Below, piece by piece: positions 63,979 through 64,000 of a DNA stretch of 64,000 bases. The stretch comes from Lachnospiraceae bacterium. GTDB taxonomy: Bacteria; Bacillota; Clostridia; Lachnospirales; Lachnospiraceae. The notes under the pieces are model-generated. The model saw nothing but the letters and a program-made list of their open reading frames with translations. It was not told the origin of the DNA and made no database searches. The stretch covers positions 1,306-65,305 of the forward strand of contig CABIXN010000003.1 of assembly GCA_902362715.1 (NCBI GenBank). The letters run 5' to 3'. The translations under genes were made by a program, and so were the position numbers. The first letter of the stretch is position 1. The number at the start of each line of letters is the position of its first letter.

Positions 63979-64000
63979 GCATTTTATTATATGTCAGATG

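Overview
The window is a low-to-moderate GC Firmicute chromosome segment, most likely an anaerobic gut-type clostridium close to Lachnospiraceae. The basis is the 23S rRNA 3' portion, tRNA genes without encoded CCA ends, strong AGGAGG ribosome binding sites, UUG starts, dense rho-independent terminators and anaerobic metabolism genes. No phage, CRISPR array or intact insertion sequence is visible.

Layout. 1-3.6 kb: 3' part of a 23S rRNA gene, no 5S gene behind it, then seven tRNA genes (Asn, Glu, Met, Asp, Val, Leu, Arg). 3.7-29.2 kb: a catabolic island. It holds two flavoproteins of the fumarate reductase/AprA superfamily (one with a dicluster ferredoxin), three PhlG/phloretin-hydrolase-like C-C hydrolases, 3-hydroxyacyl-CoA dehydrogenase, thiolase, a metal-dependent cyclase-family hydrolase, a DUF362 protein, LarB, a CsoR-like sensor, a UroD/MtaA-like protein, three transporters (GntP, MFS, SSS with two tiny membrane proteins), three LysR and two TetR regulators and a sigma-54 activator. 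Three -24/-12 promoters with shared upstream TGCAACA/TGTTGC half-sites tie the activator to the dehydrogenase/thiolase, cyclase/MFS/DUF362 and larB units. A plausible reading is anaerobic degradation of an acylated aromatic or cyclic diketone to acyl-CoA units; the substrate is not known from sequence.

29.3-34.7 kb: HicAB toxin-antitoxin genes, small proteins, housekeeping genes (THUMP methyltransferase, RdgB, YfcE-like phosphoesterase) and a second tRNA cluster (Pro, Gly, Arg, His, Lys). 34.7-35.5 kb: a Phd/RelE-type toxin-antitoxin pair between two near-identical terminators. 35.7-43.9 kb: a probable orotate/dihydroorotate-type catabolic locus (Nramp-like transporter lacking metal ligands, dihydroorotase-like amidohydrolase, fumarase/ASL-superfamily lyase, GntR repressor, PyrK- and PyrD-like subunits, malic enzyme) with a shared 17-bp operator-like element before both transcription units.

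44-51.8 kb: YaaA, a MarR-controlled heterodimeric ABC exporter, an AI-2E family protein and uridine phosphorylase. 51.9-61.2 kb: a ROK-regulated polyol/pentose locus (zinc dehydrogenase; solute-binding protein and two permeases without an ATPase; SDR; ribulokinase-like kinase; HAD phosphatase) with a clear operator just downstream of the promoter. 61.4-63.8 kb: a secreted, probably wall-anchored papain-like protease, followed by a possible structured RNA or terminator at the window edge.
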